A DNA stretch of 64,000 nucleotides from Aerophototrophica crusticola (GTDB lineage: Bacteria; Pseudomonadota; Alphaproteobacteria; Azospirillales; Azospirillaceae). This document shows, one piece after another, positions 9,109-17,748 of this stretch (positions are counted from its first letter, which is position 1; every line of letters begins with the position of its first letter). The stretch spans positions 1 to 64,000 of the forward strand of contig MOEB01000012.1 of NCBI GenBank assembly GCA_001939945.1. Direction: 5' to 3'. Made by a program: the position numbers and the translations under genes. The notes under the pieces are model-generated. The model did not search any database. It saw only the letters and a list, made by a program, of their open reading frames with translations, and had not been told where the DNA came from.

Positions 9109-9966
9109 TCAGCCCTTGGCCCGGGTGGCATATGGGTAATAGCTGCCGAAGCGGTTCTCGCTGGCAGCATGGGTGGCCTGGTTCAGCAGCAGGGTCAGGT
9201 CGCCCACCCCCTCCAGCAGGCCCAGGGCGGCGCGCACGGCGGCGGCCCCGGTCTTGCGGGCCTGCACCACCAGCAGCACCGTGTCCGCCTGCTCCGCCAG
9301 CAGGGTGCCAAGCCCGGCGGCCAGCACCGGCGGGGTGTCGATGATCACTAGCCCGCCCGGCACCTGGGCGCGCAGCCGGTCCAGCAGGGTGGCGGCGGCA
9401 TCATGCGTCAGCCGGTCCACCGCGCCCGCGGTCTCCTCCCCCGCCCGGGCCAGCAGCAGGCCATAGGCGGGGTCGGCCAGCAGGCCGGGCAGGCCCGGCG
9501 CGTCGGGCTCCGCCAACCACTCCGCCAAGCCGGTGCCCGGGGCCACGCCCAGCCGCTCCGCCACCGAGGGACGGAACAGGTCGGCATCGGCCAGCAGCAC
9601 CGGCACCCCTTGCAGCCCGCAGGCCAGGGCCAGGTTCACGGCGGTGAAGGTCTTGCCCTCCCCCGGCTCGGCGCTGGTCACCACCAGCACGCGGGCGGCG
9701 CCCCGGGGCGCGTCGGCGCATTTCTGGCGAAGGCGACGCCAGACCAGCCGCATCTCCTCCGCCAACCGCGTGCCCTGGGCCTCACGGGTCACCAGCGCGC
9801 CGGGCAGGCGGGCGGCGGGGGCCTCGTCCACCCGGAATTCCAGCGGGGCGGCGATGCAGTGGGGCAGGGGGGCCGTGGGGGCGGTCGCGGGCTCCGCCCG
9901 GGAAACGGGCGGCGGCTCCGGCGGCAGGGGGGACAGTTCGCAGGTGGCGCGGAAGATCAGGCTCAT
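9109..9966 (-). CDS. Tyrosine autokinase (BY-kinase, CpsD/EpsG-like), XrtA-associated
   Basis: A 285-residue cytoplasmic P-loop kinase. The Walker A' motif SAEPGEGKT is at about 98-106, followed by the second Asp motif VLLADADLFRP and Walker B VIIDTPP. It ends in a short tyrosine-bearing tail (SYYPYAT) that can be autophosphorylated. Together with the preceding chain-length protein it would set polymer length. The start is placed at ATG 9966 because GGAG lies 9 nt upstream. The longer GTG-initiated reading (9993) would run into the end of the neighbour. It has fewer C-terminal tyrosines than classical CpsD/Wzc. Confidence 0.92.
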   Translation of the reverse strand: MSLIFRATCELSPLPPEPPPVSRAEPATAPTAPLPHCIAAPLEFRVDEAPAARLPGALVTREAQGTRLAEEMRLVWRRLRQKCADAPRGAARVLVVTSAEPGEGKTFTAVNLALACGLQGVPVLLADADLFRPSVAERLGVAPGTGLAEWLAEPDAPGLPGLLADPAYGLLLARAGEETAGAVDRLTHDAAATLLDRLRAQVPGGLVIIDTPPVLAAGLGTLLAEQADTVLLVVQARKTGAAAVRAALGLLEGVGDLTLLLNQATHAASENRFGSYYPYATRAKG

Positions 9967-9983
9967 GGCTTTTGTCTCCGTCC

Positions 9984-11537
9984 TCACGGCCACAGGGCAC
10001 GGGCGGCGCGCAGGGCCTCGCCCACGGGGCCGCCCAGGGGCTCGGTCGCGCCGAACAGGGCGATGGCGGTGCCCTGGAGGCCCAGCAGCACCAGCAGCGA
10101 TGCGGCCAGGGCGATGGCGGGCAGGGCGACGGCCGGGGCGGGGCCGGTGCGGGTGACGGTGCCGATCACGTCCAGCCCGAAGGCGTCACGCAACTGGTCG
10201 GCATCGTGGAAGGGGCTCTTCATGTGCAGGGCGGCGAGGCCGGCACCCAGGCCCGCGCCGAGGCCCGCCAGGACCACGGCCAGCATGAACAGCACCCGCG
10301 GCGGGCCGGACGGGGTGATGGGCACCTGGGGCGGGTCCACCACGCGGTAGTCCACGGACTGGGTCCGGTCGCCCACCTGCTGGGCCAGCCGGGCGGACTC
10401 GCGCCGGGCGATCAGCTCCTGGTGGTTCTGGCGCAGCACCTCATAGTCCCGGTTCAGGGCGGCCAGCTCGTTCTCCAGGGACGGGAGCTGGTCGAGCTGC
10501 GCCTTGACCTGGGCGATCAGGGCCGTGGTCTCCTTCGACCGGTGGGTCAGCATGGCTACCTTCAGCTCCGCCTCCCGCGCCTTGGCGGACAGCTCGGCGT
10601 GAAGCGGGTTGGCGGGGCCGGCGGGCGCCTCCGCGTCGCGGGCGCCGCCCTCGGCCTTCAGGCCGTCCACCTTGCGGCGGGCATCACGCACGTCCGGGTG
10701 GTCGTCGGTGAAGCGCAGGCGCAAGCCGGCCAGTTCCTGCTCCGCCAGTTGCAGGGGCGTCAGCCCGGCCGGGCCGGCCTGGCCGGCGGGCAGGGTCCGG
10801 GGCGTGCGGGCCAGCTCGACGCCCACCTGGTCGCGGCTCCACACGGCGGCCTGCAGCTCCGTGTCGGTCTGGCGGGCCTGGGCCTCCGCCGAGGCGAGGC
10901 GGCGGGCCATCTCCTCCTTGCCCACAAGCTGCTCGGCGTGGCGGCTGCGGAAGTCGGCGACGCGCTGCTCCGTCTCGCGCAGGCGCTTCTCGTACTCGGC
11001 GATCTGCTCCCCGATGAAGCGCTGGGTCTTCTCGATGTCACGGCGGTTGGAGCCGAGGTTCTGCTCCACGAAGATGGTCAGCAGCGACTGCACCACCTTC
11101 TGGGCCGTGCGCGGGTCGCGGTGGGTGTAGGCGATGGAGAAGAGCTGCGGCCCCTCCGTGCGGAAGGTGATGTCGCGCTTCAGGTCCTGGACCAGGGCCT
11201 CCATCTCCGCCGGGCTGCCGACCTTCAGGTCCAGGTCGGCCATGCGGGCCAGCTCCTCCAGGTTTGGCCGGGTCATCAGGGTCTGGCGCATGATGTCCAG
11301 CTGCTGCTTCAGGTCCGGCTGCACGGTCAGGCCGGTCAGCAGCGGCTTCAGCAGGGTCTGGGTGTCCACATAGACGCGGGCGTTGCTGGTGAAGCGGTCG
11401 GGCAGTGCGGCCACCACCGCCGTGCCGGCCAGGCCCACGCCCCAGGCAACGGCTAGCACCAGCCGCCGCCGTTCCCAGAGGCCGGGCAGCACCCGCCGCA
11501 ACAGGTCGCGGACGGTGTCGAGGGGGGACGTCGCCAT
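9984..11537 (-). CDS. Polysaccharide chain-length determinant, EpsF/Wzz type
   Basis: A 517-residue inner-membrane protein. A transmembrane helix near residues 26-45 is followed by a Wzz domain, a long helical coiled-coil stretch (about 190-400, rich in Glu, Arg and Gln) and a second helix near 423-448. A further hydrophobic segment lies near 473-500. The layout fits the TIGR03007-type XrtA chain-length protein, which spans the periplasm and governs chain length with the tyrosine kinase encoded 17 bp downstream. It is the second gene of the operon, 16 bp after the export lipoprotein gene. The extra C-terminal hydrophobic segment is unusual compared with a simple two-helix Wzz. Confidence 0.92.
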   Translation of the reverse strand: MATSPLDTVRDLLRRVLPGLWERRRLVLAVAWGVGLAGTAVVAALPDRFTSNARVYVDTQTLLKPLLTGLTVQPDLKQQLDIMRQTLMTRPNLEELARMADLDLKVGSPAEMEALVQDLKRDITFRTEGPQLFSIAYTHRDPRTAQKVVQSLLTIFVEQNLGSNRRDIEKTQRFIGEQIAEYEKRLRETEQRVADFRSRHAEQLVGKEEMARRLASAEAQARQTDTELQAAVWSRDQVGVELARTPRTLPAGQAGPAGLTPLQLAEQELAGLRLRFTDDHPDVRDARRKVDGLKAEGGARDAEAPAGPANPLHAELSAKAREAELKVAMLTHRSKETTALIAQVKAQLDQLPSLENELAALNRDYEVLRQNHQELIARRESARLAQQVGDRTQSVDYRVVDPPQVPITPSGPPRVLFMLAVVLAGLGAGLGAGLAALHMKSPFHDADQLRDAFGLDVIGTVTRTGPAPAVALPAIALAASLLVLLGLQGTAIALFGATEPLGGPVGEALRAARALWP

Positions 11538-11553
11538 TCGCTGCGCCCCCGGC

Positions 11554-12171
11554 TCAGAAATAGCTCTCGGGGATGATCAGCACGTCGCCGGGCATGACCG
11601 GGACGTTGGCGCTGGTGTCGCCGTCGCGCAGCAAATCGTCCAGCCGCACGGCATAGCGCTGCTGCCCCTGGCCCTGGCCGCGCAGCAGCACGGCCCTGTT
11701 CCCGGCCGCGAACTCCGTCAGGCCGCCCACCTCGATCAGCACGTCCAGCAGGGTCATCTCCGCCCGGAAGGGCAGGGCCTTGGGGCTGGCGGCCTGGCCC
11801 ACCACCCGCACCTGCCGCTCGAAGGGGCCGTTGAAGCCGGCGGGGATGACGGTGACGCTGGGCTCCCGCACATAGCGGCCCAGGCTCTTCTCGATCTCTC
11901 GCGCCAGTTCGGTGGGGGTCTTGCCGACCGCGACTAGGTCCTCCAGAAGGGGCGTGGACAGGCGGCCGTCGGGGCGGACGGGGAAGCTGCCGGACAGCTC
12001 CGGCGCCTTCCAGACATGGACCTGGAGCGTGTCCAGCGGGCCGATGCGGTACTCGGCCGTGGGTTGGCCGTCGGCGAACCGTGTGGGTGCGGGCGGCAGG
12101 CTCTCGGCACAGGCGGCGAGCGCCAGCGTTGCCGCCAGCAGGCCGGGCAGGTGGGACGGGACCTTGCGCAT
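11554..12171 (-). CDS. Polysaccharide export lipoprotein, Wza/EpsE type
   Basis: A 205-residue outer-membrane export protein and the first gene of the operon. A lipoprotein signal ends in LALAAC with the lipidated Cys at 21. The Poly_export domain follows (EYRIGPLDTLQVHVWKAPEL, about 40-120), and then an SLBB domain (QVRVVGQAASPKALPF) to PGDVLIIPESYF. It should form the outer-membrane translocon of the polymer. GGGGGGAG before the ATG is a strong ribosome site. At 205 residues it is of the short XrtA type rather than the roughly 380-residue Wza. Confidence 0.94.
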   Translation of the reverse strand: MRKVPSHLPGLLAATLALAACAESLPPAPTRFADGQPTAEYRIGPLDTLQVHVWKAPELSGSFPVRPDGRLSTPLLEDLVAVGKTPTELAREIEKSLGRYVREPSVTVIPAGFNGPFERQVRVVGQAASPKALPFRAEMTLLDVLIEVGGLTEFAAGNRAVLLRGQGQGQQRYAVRLDDLLRDGDTSANVPVMPGDVLIIPESYF

Positions 12172-12489
12172 GCGACTCCCCCCGGCGCCGTCCCGGCGTC
12201 ACCGGGTCGGCGCCCATGATGGCGCGTTGTTGGACTCTCCGATCGGCCGGGTAAGTGGCTGTCCCGGCCGGTGTGTTGGTGCCATGATCTTGCGGGGAGG
12301 ATGGAACTTTCAAACTCCTAGGGGGATGATCCCCCACCGCCCGTTCGCCTGCCCGGCCGGGCTCCCGATCGTTCGATTTTCGATCCATTCGGGAGGCATC
12401 CACCCGAAGCGGGTACCCACCCCTGGCGGTTCCGGTCCGCCGGCCCCTGCGGCACCCTGGTCTCTGCCACGAACGAAAGGGGCAGGGCC
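12172..12489. promoter_or_regulatory. Divergent promoter region with operator-like palindrome
   Basis: This 318-bp gap separates the start of the exopolysaccharide operon (minus) from the GNAT-like gene (plus), so it must hold promoters for both. It contains GGGGGAT-G-ATCCCCC (12321-12335), a perfect 7-bp inverted repeat around one base and a likely regulator site. A second inverted repeat, CGGCCGGG/CCCGGCCG, lies near 12245-12270. I could not assign convincing sigma-70 or sigma-54 elements. Confidence 0.45.
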
Positions 12490-13521
12490 TTGGGCCAGTT
12501 GCGAGGAATCCAGGAGGCGGGCAAGGCAGGCAGTTTCGAGCAATCCGCCGCTTGGTTCGCCCTGCTGCGCGACACGGCCCTGGCCCCGGGCCGGCGGGCG
12601 GAGACGGTGCGCCTGGACGGCCCCGGCGGGCCGTTGCTGCTGCCCGTGTCGCACGGCGCGACGCGCTGGCACGGCCTGCCCGTGCGGGAGGCGGGGAGCC
12701 TGACCGGTTGCTACACCACCCTGTACCAGCCACCGGGCCTGGACCTGCCGGACACGGCGGCGCGGGTGGCGCTCTGGGCCCGGGGCTTGCGGGCGGGCAG
12801 GGCGGCACCGGACCGGGTGCTGTTCGAGGGGCTGGACCCGGCGCACCCCGGCTTCGCGGGATTGTCAGCGGGGCTGAAGGCGGCGGGGTACTGGGTGGAG
12901 GGCTTCGCCCAGTTCGGCAACTGGTACCTGGACTGCCGGGGACTCGGCTTCGAGGCCTATTGGGCGGCGCGGGACGGGCGGCTGCGCAACAGCGTGGACC
13001 GCAAGGCCAGGGCCCTGGCCCGGGCGCACCGGGTGGAGACCCTATTCCTGTCCCGCCCCGCGGAGTCGGCCCGTGCCGCGGCCTTGTACGACCAGGTGCA
13101 GGCGGCGAGTTGGAAGGAGCCGGAACCCTTCCCCCTGTTCATGCCGGGGCTGGTGCAGGCCGCCTTCGCCCACGGGGCGGGGGAGATGGCGGTGCTGCTG
13201 GCGGACGGCCAGCCCATTGCGGCGCAGCTCTGGCTTATCGGGGACGGGCGGGCCACCATCTTCAAGCTGGCCCACGATTCGGCCTGGGACCGCTACTCCC
13301 CCGGCTCGGTCCTCAGCCGCGACCTGATGCGGCGGCACCTGGAGGGCGGGGCGCTAGCGGAGATCGACCTGGGGCGGGGGGACGACCCTTACAAGCAGCT
13401 CTGGCTGCCCCGGCGGCGGGAACGCTGGGGCCTTGCCGCCTATGACCCGCGCCGGCCGGTGGGGCTGGCGCTGGCGGCGCGGAACCTGGGCGCGCGGTGG
13501 CTGAAGCGCCTGCGCCCTTGA
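12490..13521 (+). CDS. GNAT/FemAB-like acetyltransferase of exopolysaccharide locus
   Basis: A 343-residue protein of the CelD/BcsL (Acetyltransf_6) type. The tandem GNAT fold is visible in FAQFGNWYLDCRG, the central RNSVDRKARALARA, and a C-terminal acyl-CoA binding stretch with FKLAHDSAWDRYSPGSVL and EIDLGRGDDPYK. It probably acylates polymer sugars or a lipid-linked intermediate in the cytoplasm. The start is a TTG at 12490 preceded by AAGGGG; no ATG or GTG is available in frame upstream. It is transcribed divergently from the export operon. The protein resembles the FemAB-like gene at 4494 and the gene at 50278 in general fold, not in detail. Confidence 0.82.
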   Translation: MGQLRGIQEAGKAGSFEQSAAWFALLRDTALAPGRRAETVRLDGPGGPLLLPVSHGATRWHGLPVREAGSLTGCYTTLYQPPGLDLPDTAARVALWARGLRAGRAAPDRVLFEGLDPAHPGFAGLSAGLKAAGYWVEGFAQFGNWYLDCRGLGFEAYWAARDGRLRNSVDRKARALARAHRVETLFLSRPAESARAAALYDQVQAASWKEPEPFPLFMPGLVQAAFAHGAGEMAVLLADGQPIAAQLWLIGDGRATIFKLAHDSAWDRYSPGSVLSRDLMRRHLEGGALAEIDLGRGDDPYKQLWLPRRRERWGLAAYDPRRPVGLALAARNLGARWLKRLRP

Positions 13522-13576
13522 CCCGGACTCCGCCGCCGGGCCAGCTTGGGCCCGACCGGATCACGGGGGAAGCGGC

Positions 13577-14092
13577 ATGGACGACGCGGCGACGCGGGCA
13601 CGGATCAGCAAACGGGAACGGCAGCGCCGCTGGCGCCAGCGCAACATCCAGGACCGGAACAGCCGCATCGGCACGTCCGTCGTGGCCCACCTGAATGACC
13701 TGGAGGTGGCCGTGCTGGACATGATGGCCATCGAGGACTATTACCGCCGCCCCGTCGGCCGGACAGAGGCCGCGGACCTGACCCCGCCCTCCCGCTCCCG
13801 CGCCATCCGGCTGCTGATCCGCCGGGCCATCGACGCCGGCTTGGTGAAGGTCGAGGACCTCGGCCCCCTGATGGCCATGCGGGGGGAGATCGGCAAGTTC
13901 TGGGTGGTGGAGACCACCTGGCGCCGCGCCAGCCGCGACCGCCGCTCCAACATCGACGCCAAGGCCGAGGACTGGATCGACCAACCCACCCCGCCTTGGG
14001 CCGACCTGCCCGACTTCCAGAAGCCCGCCGAACCGCCGCAAAGGCCGCTGCGCCAGGGGGATTTCCTGGAGGCGGTGGAGGAGGATGATTAG
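13577..14092 (+). CDS. Hypothetical protein, possible ribbon-helix-helix DNA-binding protein
   Basis: A 171-residue protein that I do not recognise by name. Residues 9-30 are extremely basic (RISKRERQRRWRQRN). Residues 33-85 (GTSVVAHLNDLEVAVLDMM through SRSRAIRLLIRRAIDAG) resemble an RHH/CopG fold: beta strand, helix and a terminal R-rich helix, but with an insertion of about 20 residues between the two halves. The C-terminus is acidic and proline-rich. No nearby toxin partner was seen. DNA binding is inferred from this pattern only. Confidence 0.7.
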   Translation: MDDAATRARISKRERQRRWRQRNIQDRNSRIGTSVVAHLNDLEVAVLDMMAIEDYYRRPVGRTEAADLTPPSRSRAIRLLIRRAIDAGLVKVEDLGPLMAMRGEIGKFWVVETTWRRASRDRRSNIDAKAEDWIDQPTPPWADLPDFQKPAEPPQRPLRQGDFLEAVEEDD

Positions 14093-14243
14093 GGGCGGCG
14101 ATGCCCCTGGTACAATAGCTGGAATACCAGGAATCCTGCCGGTCTTATGCGGGCCAGCAACCTGCTTGTTGGTACTTCCGCGCTGTGGCTATTAGTAATT
14201 CCGCGTGGGACTGAAAAGGTCGTAGAGCCTTCGCACAAACAGG
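14093..14243. other. Intergenic, lower GC
   Basis: This gap follows the hypothetical gene and precedes the rpsL terminator. It is less GC-rich than its surroundings. I see no open frame with a ribosome site and no RNA motif in it. Confidence 0.4.
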
Positions 14244-14274
14244 AAAAGGGGCGACCAGCCGACCTGGTCGCCCC
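14244..14274 (-). terminator. Rho-independent terminator of rpsL
   Basis: On the minus strand an 11-bp perfect stem (GGGGCGACCAG/CTGGTCGCCCC) with a 5-nt loop is followed by TTTTCC. It lies 32 bp after the rpsL stop, so rpsL is transcribed alone, without rpsG or fusA. Confidence 0.88.
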
Positions 14275-14305
14275 CAAACCCGGAGCCCTCTGAAGAAAGA
14301 GGTGC

Positions 14306-14677
14306 TTACTTCGGCCGCTTGGAGCCGTAGCGGGACCGCTTCTGCTTGCGGTCCTTCACGCCCTGGGCGTCCAGCGTGCCGCGGATGATGCGGTGGGACA
14401 CGCCCGGCAGGTCGTTCGGACCACCGCCCTGGATCAGGACCACCGAGTGCTCCTGCAGGTTATGGCCCTCGCCGGGGATGTAGGAGGTGACCTCGTGGCC
14501 GTTGGTCAGGCGGACGCGCGCCACCTTGCGCAGCGCCGAGTTCGGCTTACGCGGGGTGACGGTGTACACGCGGGTGCAGACGCCACGCAGCTGCGGGTTG
14601 CCCTGGAGGCCCAGGCGGCGCTCCTTCTTAACGACCGCGGCGCGAGGCTTGCGGATCAACTGGCTGATAGTCGGCAT
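14306..14677 (-). CDS. rpsL: Ribosomal protein S12, divergent variant
   Basis: A 123-residue S12. The family core is intact ([36 protein letters not shown]) and Asp89, the RimO methylthiolation site, is present. The two streptomycin hot spots differ from the near-universal sequence. TPKKPNS reads TPRKPNS, giving Arg43 instead of Lys43. GGRVKDLPGVRYH reads [13 protein letters not shown], giving Asn88 instead of Lys88 with Gly86 and Pro87 beside it. PQKRG reads PQLRG, and residues 13-27 are also atypical. The gene has its own promoter and terminator and is not followed by rpsG/fusA/tuf, so it is likely a second copy or a relocated one. Lys43Arg and Lys88 substitutions cause streptomycin resistance in other bacteria. 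Confidence 0.95.
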   Translation of the reverse strand: MPTISQLIRKPRAAVVKKERRLGLQGNPQLRGVCTRVYTVTPRKPNSALRKVARVRLTNGHEVTSYIPGEGHNLQEHSVVLIQGGGPNDLPGVSHRIIRGTLDAQGVKDRKQKRSRYGSKRPK

Positions 14678-14710
14678 AGACTCTGTAGCTCCAGACTGAG
14701 AAGGCCGAAC

Positions 14711-14739
14711 CCTATAGCGATGAGTCCGGTGATTATCAA
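14711..14739 (-). promoter_or_regulatory. Sigma-70 promoter of rpsL
   Basis: On the minus strand TTGATA (14739-14734) and TATAGG (14716-14711) are separated by exactly 17 bp, giving 5/6 and 4/6 matches to the -35 and -10 consensus. Transcription would begin near 14704, about 27 bp before the rpsL ATG. This uncouples rpsL from rimO. Confidence 0.7.
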
Positions 14740-14758
14740 GGCGATTTTTGACCGGTCC

Positions 14759-14789
14759 CCAGCATTGCCGCATGAGCCAGCAATGCTGG
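14759..14789. other. Inverted repeat between rimO and rpsL
   Basis: A perfect 10-bp stem, CCAGCATTGC/GCAATGCTGG, with an 11-nt loop, lying 118 bp past the rimO stop and just upstream of the rpsL promoter. No T-run follows on either strand, so it is not a typical terminator. It could be a Rho-independent-like pause, an operator or an mRNA 3' end structure for rimO. Confidence 0.5.
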
Positions 14790-14907
14790 CGGGACAAGGC
14801 TTTGCGGGGACGACTGCCGCCACGCGATGTGGTGGTCGCGCAAGCCAAGCCGCGGATGCGGCGCGAGCCTGCCCCGGTCCCCGAACTGCGGGCGTCCGAG
14901 GGCGAAC

Positions 14908-16227
14908 TCAAGCATCCAGCTTGGTCGCCCAGAAATCATACTCGTCGGACTCGTCGATGCGGGCGGTGACGATGTCGCCGGGGCGCAGCTTCGTCTCCCC
15001 CTGCAGGAAGGTGATGCCGTCGGCCTCCGGCGCGTCCCACTTGGTGCGGCCGATGGCGCCTTCCTCGTCCACCTCGTCCACCAGCACCTGGGTGGTGCGG
15101 CCCACGCGGCGGGCCAGGACGCGGGCGCTGACCTGCTGCTGGGTTTCCATCAGCCGGTTGAACCGCTCATCCTTCACCTCTTCCGGCACGGCGCCCAGGG
15201 CGTTGGCGCGGGCGCCGTCCACCGCCTCGTAGCGGAAGCAGCCGGCGCGGTCGATCTCCGCCTCCTGCATCCATTGCAGCAGGTACTCGAAGTCGGCCTC
15301 CGTCTCCGTCGGGAAGCCGACGATGAAGCTGGAGCGGATGGCGATGTCGGGGCAGACGGCGCGCCAGGACCTGATCCGGTCCAGGGTCTTGTCCGTGTTG
15401 GCCGGGCGCTTCATGGCCTTCAGCACATTGGGGCTGGCGTGCTGGAAGGGGATGTCCAGGTAGGGCAGGATCTTGCCCTCGGCCATCAGCGGGATGATGT
15501 CGTCCACCTCCGGGTAGGGGTAGACATAGTGCAGCCGCACCCAGACCCCCAGCTCCGACAGGCCCTGGCAGAGGTCGATCAGCTTGGTCCGGTATTCCTT
15601 GTCCCGCCACAGGTCCGCCTGGTAGCGGGTATCCACGCCATAGGCCGAGGTGTCCTGGGACACCACCAGGATCTCCTTCGTCCCGGCCTTCACCAAGCCT
15701 TCCGCCTCCCTCAGCACCTCGCCCACCGGGCGGCTGGCCAGCTTGCCGCGGATCTGGGGGATGATGCAGAAGGTGCAGGTGTTGTTGCAGCCCTCGGAAA
15801 TCTTCAGATAGGCGTAGTGGCGCGGCGTCAGCTTCAACCCGCCGGGCGGGATGAGGCTGGTGAAGGGGTTGTGCTCGATGGGGGCCGCTTCCCGCACCGC
15901 CTTCAGCACGGCGTCATACTGCTGCGGTCCGGTGACGGCCAGCACGGTGGGGTGCGTCTCCCGGATGCGGGTGGGCTCCACGCCCAGGCAGCCGGTGACG
16001 ATGACCTTGCCGTTCTCGGCGATGGCCTGGCCGATGGTGTCCAGGGAGTGCTGCTTGGCGCTGTTCAGGAAGCCGCAGGTGTTCACCACCACCACGTCGG
16101 CGTCCTTGTAGCTCTGCGCGATGCCGTAGCCCTCCGCGCGGAGGCGGGTGATGATCCGCTCCGAATCCACCAGGGCCTTGGAGCACCCAAGGCTGACGAA
16201 ACCGACCCGCGCTGGTTCTTGACGCAT
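14908..16227 (-). CDS. rimO: Ribosomal protein S12 methylthiotransferase RimO
   Basis: A 439-residue radical-SAM enzyme that inserts a methylthio group on Asp89 of S12. The N-terminal MTTase domain starts [16 protein letters not shown] with conserved cysteines, including NTCGF and TGCLG. The radical-SAM cluster motif CNNTCTFC lies in the central domain, and a C-terminal TRAM domain ends [10 protein letters not shown] choose ATG 16227 because family members begin just before this motif. An ATG 10 codons upstream (16258) is also possible; neither has a strong ribosome site. Its substrate gene, rpsL, is the next gene downstream, 230 bp away. Confidence 0.95.
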   Translation of the reverse strand: MRQEPARVGFVSLGCSKALVDSERIITRLRAEGYGIAQSYKDADVVVVNTCGFLNSAKQHSLDTIGQAIAENGKVIVTGCLGVEPTRIRETHPTVLAVTGPQQYDAVLKAVREAAPIEHNPFTSLIPPGGLKLTPRHYAYLKISEGCNNTCTFCIIPQIRGKLASRPVGEVLREAEGLVKAGTKEILVVSQDTSAYGVDTRYQADLWRDKEYRTKLIDLCQGLSELGVWVRLHYVYPYPEVDDIIPLMAEGKILPYLDIPFQHASPNVLKAMKRPANTDKTLDRIRSWRAVCPDIAIRSSFIVGFPTETEADFEYLLQWMQEAEIDRAGCFRYEAVDGARANALGAVPEEVKDERFNRLMETQQQVSARVLARRVGRTTQVLVDEVDEEGAIGRTKWDAPEADGITFLQGETKLRPGDIVTARIDESDEYDFWATKLDA

Positions 16228-16325
16228 CTGCACTGACCTGACTAACCCGATTCGCATAGGAAGCGCGGGATATTGGAGCGGGCCGGTCCTGTTTTCAAGC
16301 GAGCGACCCTGGGACAATCCGCGGG

Positions 16326-16808
16326 TCAGGGGCGCGGGGGGCGCGGGCTCGACAGGGATTCGGCCACGGCACCCGTCGTGCCGCCCCAGACCCCGTGCAC
16401 GCCCAGCATGAGCGCAACCAGCCCCGGCGGCCAACGGGTGGCGGGGGGCAGCAGGCGCGCGGCGGGCACCCAACCCAGGTAGCTCAACGCCCAGACCAGC
16501 ATGCCATAGGTCGCCCCGGCCGGGACGGCGCGCCCGCCGGCCAAGCGGCGGAAGGCGGGGAACAGGGCGCCGGCCGCGGCGCCGTAGCCGTAGTGGGAAG
16601 CCAGGACCAAAGCCAGGCGCGCGGGCTCCGGCAGGTCCCGCCAGGGCAGGCCGGCCCCGCCCAGGATGCGCATGGTCAGGGGCCGCGGCGGCAGGGCCAG
16701 CCTTTCCCCCTCCGGCAGGAAGCGGTGCAGCAGCAGCATCGCGCCCGTCATGGGCAGGGTGCCCGCGAACCCGCCCGCGGCGCCGGCCAGCCAATCCCGT
16801 CCCTGCAT
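16326..16808 (-). CDS. Small integral membrane protein, function unknown
   Basis: A 160-residue protein, mostly hydrophobic, with about four membrane segments (around [56 protein letters not shown] and [19 protein letters not shown]). The pattern resembles DUF1440/YagU-like or DUF6789-like inner-membrane proteins, but I cannot place it firmly. The start at 16808 is favoured by GGGGAG 8 nt upstream; an ATG at 16835 would add nine residues. No partner is evident. Confidence 0.72.
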   Translation of the reverse strand: MQGRDWLAGAAGGFAGTLPMTGAMLLLHRFLPEGERLALPPRPLTMRILGGAGLPWRDLPEPARLALVLASHYGYGAAAGALFPAFRRLAGGRAVPAGATYGMLVWALSYLGWVPAARLLPPATRWPPGLVALMLGVHGVWGGTTGAVAESLSSPRPPRP

Positions 16809-16871
16809 GTCCCTTGCTCCCCTGTCGTTGTCCATCAGGGAAACAACAGGCAAGGCCGCGTTCTTGCTGCC

Positions 16872-17693
16872 TCAGGTCACCGCCTTCAGGCGCCGCACGG
16901 CCTCCGGGCTGTCGATGCGGCGGTAGAGCCCCTGGAGGATGCTGTAGATGGCGAAGGCCACCAGCCCGAACGCCACCGCCCCCAGCAGCCAGGGCCCGTA
17001 AGGCTGGTCGCGCAGGGCCCGCAGCGCGGCACCCAGGCCGCCGCTCTCGCTCGCGTCCGACTGCCAGGCCGCCACCAGGAAGAAGGTGCCGACAATGGCG
17101 AAGACCACCGCCCGGGCGGCCAACCCGGCCCGCCCGGCCTTCAGCAGCAGGTCACGCACCCGCGGGTCGGGGGTGATGTGCTTCATGAAGCTGGCGCGAT
17201 AGGCCTTGACCACATGGGCCGCCGCCACACCGATGACCACGAGCCCGACGCCGGCCACCAAAAACCGGCCGAAGGGCTTCTCCAGCAGCCAGGCGGTCCA
17301 GTCCTGGGTGGAACTGTCCCCGCCGCCACCGCTGCCCGTCCCTGCCAGCAGCGTGACCGCCGCGATGGCGAGGCCGACATGGATCACGGCGCTGACCAGC
17401 ATGCCGCCCCGCACCGCCAGCCCCTTGGCGTCGGTGCCATGGTCGTCCACGTCCAGCAGGGCCTGCGCCCCGCGCCACAGGGCATAGCCCACCATGCCCA
17501 GGGCAACGACGGCCAGCATCACCTGCCCGAAGGGCTCGTCCAGGATTTTCGACAGGGCGCCACGCGTGTCAGTGGGTGAGCCGCTGCCCCGCGCGGCCTG
17601 CACCGCCGCCCAGCCCACCACCAGGTAGACCACGCCCCGGGCCACATAGCCCAGCCGCGCCAGCCCCTCCACCATCTGCAGACGCCCGTGCAT
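16872..17693 (-). CDS. DUF1206 family membrane protein
   Basis: A 273-residue inner-membrane protein with six helices in three tandem hairpin units. Each unit begins with a conserved Ala-Arg-Gly/Ala stretch ([46 protein letters not shown]) and ends before a glycine-rich loop containing KPFG or QPYGPWLL. That threefold repeat is the DUF1206 signature. Its function is unknown; members have been linked to stress responses. The ribosome site GGGGGAGG lies 5 nt before the ATG at 17693. The longer upstream frame lacks one. Confidence 0.87.
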   Translation of the reverse strand: MHGRLQMVEGLARLGYVARGVVYLVVGWAAVQAARGSGSPTDTRGALSKILDEPFGQVMLAVVALGMVGYALWRGAQALLDVDDHGTDAKGLAVRGGMLVSAVIHVGLAIAAVTLLAGTGSGGGGDSSTQDWTAWLLEKPFGRFLVAGVGLVVIGVAAAHVVKAYRASFMKHITPDPRVRDLLLKAGRAGLAARAVVFAIVGTFFLVAAWQSDASESGGLGAALRALRDQPYGPWLLGAVAFGLVAFAIYSILQGLYRRIDSPEAVRRLKAVT

Positions 17694-17748
17694 GGTTTCC
17701 TCCCCCGGTGTGTTCCCTGGGGAAGACAACAGCCGAGAGGCGGAAAGA

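Noticed and set aside
6396-9344. Open frame of 982 codons on the plus strand
   Set aside because: It lies antisense to four well-supported exopolysaccharide genes, is dominated by Gly, Gln, Ala and Arg, and has no domain. It is a GC-rich shadow frame.
12279-12284. TGGCAC on the minus strand as a sigma-54 -24 element for the export operon
   Set aside because: The -12 position carries CC instead of GC at the required distance. I do not call a sigma-54 promoter although PrsR would predict one.
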